Assembly: GCA_963931865.1 (NCBI GenBank)
Contig: OZ007509.1
Coordinates: forward strand, 12,265,671-12,329,670
Source: Axinella damicornis
Lineage: Eukaryota > Porifera > Demospongiae > Axinellida > Axinellidae
DNA length: 64,000 nt
Reading direction: 5' to 3'
A program made the translations under genes and the position numbers. The number at the start of each line of letters is the position of its first letter. The stretch's first letter is position 1. The notes below the pieces were generated by a model. The model saw only the letters and a program-made list of their open reading frames with translations, made no database searches and was not told the DNA's origin. This document shows, in pieces, positions 62,665 to 64,000 of this stretch.

Positions 62665-62990
62665 TTCTCCTGCAATATTTCGCTCTGCCAACATTTTGGG
62701 AATTCAGTATCGGAGGGAGGCTGAGGCCAACCATGTGCTGTGTGGACATGATGCCCGCAGGGGCTTGAGTATCGAAGAGCAAGGCTGTGGTGTTGCCGAG
62801 CAGCTGGGAGATGGACTGGGAGGAGCTCTGAATTAGGGGTGGGGATGGGGGTAGCAGGCTGATAGTACGAGGAATGTGTTCGGACGGGGGCACACTTCCA
62901 AGGTGGTGACCTAGAAGGGAGATTGGGGGTTGAGTTGAGTAGGTTGGATTGCATAATAATTGTACATGTATACCATATGCATAATAATTC
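62665..62990 (-). pseudogene. DIRS-like gag, N-terminal part
   Basis: Minus strand: SQSISQLLGNTTALLFDTQA, then VGLSLPPILNSQNVG and KYCRRI up to the boundary of the inserted element. LPPI...L..+I..GEYIDM is the usual course of such Gags, and the IDM part lies on the other side of the insertion (60690). Confidence 0.5.
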
Positions 62991-63213
62991 CAATGACATC
63001 ATTCTTGGCTTGCCCTGTGACACGGCTGTTTTTGCACAATCGCGACGTGGACATTTAGACACGCCCCCGAAATTTTTTCGTGCGATGGCAACGCCTTAGC
63101 AACCGCGTTTCCGGTTTTAAACATGGGCTGTTCTCTGACTTTGCGTGATAACCGCGTGACCGCTGGAGCCACGTGTATAGGCTAGATTTAGAAAGGAGAG
63201 CTAGCTCTACACG

Positions 63214-63351
63214 ATGGTCAAAAAAAGAGCGAAATCTGGTGAGGGACGCAGGAGATACGACTTCAAGTATGGCGAGACGCTTCCTCCAGAAACTGAGGGT
63301 CTCACAGCAAACCAGAAGCGCTTCAGTGAAAGTGGAGAGGTGCTCTGATGA
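63214..63351 (+). CDS. Candidate first exon, unknown gene
   Basis: ATG in the context ACGATGG starts MVKKRAKSGEGRRRYDFKYG then ETLPPETEGLTANQKRFSES, 45 codons to a TGA. A GT dinucleotide just before the stop could be a donor. The upstream 150 bp is CpG-containing with repeated GGCAAC/AGCAAC motifs. No family recognised. Confidence 0.25.
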
Positions 63352-63359
63352 GGAAAATT

Positions 63360-64000
63360 CATGAACTTGTAAGTAGGCAGTGAGTTTATATGATACTTAT
63401 TTTTTGTCGCGCGGGGTACGCCACCAAAGAAGGGGTACTATATTTCCGCGTGTAGGTTATGGCATTGCAGCAAGTGGGAAAGACAAAGGTATGGAATGCC
63501 TCCTGTGGAACTTACACAGCACACTAAATCAAAAGACCACAGAAAATGTTGACACCTCTAAGTTTCATCTCCCATTTTCGATGATATGGGCGTTCACATC
63601 TGGGGCCGAGTTCTGGTGTGGATTCCGCGTTATGCTCGATGACCATACACTTGAATCTGTCTACAGGCTTGATATTAGGTCTCAGAAGTGGGCATAAACA
63701 GACTAGGCTCCTTGATCTCCCATGAGTCCAGCCCCAATGTGCCACCAATGTATATACCCAGTATATAACATGTACGATGACGTCCAGTTTTGGAAGTCTG
63801 TATAATGCGTACAAGTAGATTTTGCTCACTTCGCTCCGTATTGTGTCTGTGCGAGTTTGGCCCTTAACACAGCTCTAGGTTCTGATGTCTGGCCTGAGCT
63901 TTCACCTCCCTCATGGCTATCTTAAGATAACGTGGCCCACGACAGCTTTCTCTTTCAGAGGTCTAGTGAACTTACACCTCTCGGGATCAGCATAGCTCAT
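63360..64000. other. No recognisable gene
   Basis: Open stretches on both strands overlap at 63380-63829, but neither shows recognisable motifs or clear splice sites. Confidence 0.35.

Larger units (their letters stand above)
59060..62990 (-). mobile_element. Degenerate DIRS-like (tyrosine-recombinase) retroelement, split by a later insertion
   Basis: Minus-strand order from high to low coordinates: gag N-terminal piece (62990-62665), a foreign inverted-repeat element (60697-62661), gag remainder (60690-60040), then reverse transcriptase thumb and RNase H (60040-59160), and a possible tyrosine-recombinase start near 59150-59060. The parts match one element in order and strand. The reverse transcriptase core is missing, and many frameshifts are present. 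The inserted element interrupts gag where the two flanks join naturally. Confidence 0.65.

Noticed and set aside
63524..63829. 101-codon minus-strand frame
   Set aside because: No motif, overlaps an equally open plus-strand frame, and has no splice signals.

Overview
Eukaryotic, almost certainly metazoan DNA. Genes are split into many short exons with GT-AG introns, and the window is dense in transposon relics, microsatellites and hairpin repeats. A non-bilaterian such as a demosponge fits best: a Death-fold/CARD-like plus NACHT (NLR-type) gene, animal-type MSL2 and PCCB genes, DIRS-like, Penelope-like, Ty3/Gypsy, non-LTR and Mutator-like relics, and repeat-encoded proteins that resemble demosponge ones from memory. 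The phylum is an inference; the sequence alone does not prove it.

Layout. 1-776 (-): N-terminal part of an NLR-like gene running off the left edge. 777-9280: small repeats, a tandemly duplicated first-exon-like unit at 3.1-3.4 kb, transposon relics, and a decayed Ty3/Gypsy element (7545-9281) with two LTRs and a 5-bp target duplication, sitting inside a minisatellite. 9287-14817: the rest of the minisatellite, a pogo-like element, two COX18-like exons on opposite strands, a LINE endonuclease relic, and the CBM21 exon of a glycogen-targeting PP1 subunit (+). 14.8-29 kb: segmental duplications, a hAT MITE, a 5'-truncated LINE with an intact 671-codon reverse transcriptase ORF, and poly-C/G-rich satellites; no complete host gene recognised. 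29311-49266 (-): the complete 18-exon PCCB gene (545 codons), its introns filled with repeats. 49772-53918 (+): the complete two-exon MSL2 gene (567 codons). 54-64 kb: many hairpin elements, an orphan exon, a large foldback element, and a DIRS-like retroelement split by a 1.97-kb inverted-repeat element.

Three results stand out. (1) PCCB and MSL2 are head to head with about 505 bp between start codons, the same arrangement as in human, so this looks like ancient conserved microsynteny. (2) A family of very short palindromic elements with ends TAGYCTCG...CGAGRCTA and 9-bp target duplications (exact in ten cases) but mostly unrelated interiors is scattered through the window. One case is a composite in which two hairpins flank 259 bp and the outer ends share one 9-bp duplication. 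(3) Nested and rearranged structures can be read at base level: the inverted-repeat element inside a DIRS gag, and COX18 exons in opposite orientations next to hairpin-element ends.

How the genes relate: PCCB is a mitochondrial matrix enzyme subunit and MSL2 a chromatin E3 ligase. They share only a putative bidirectional promoter. The NLR, COX18 and PP1-subunit pieces are independent neighbours.
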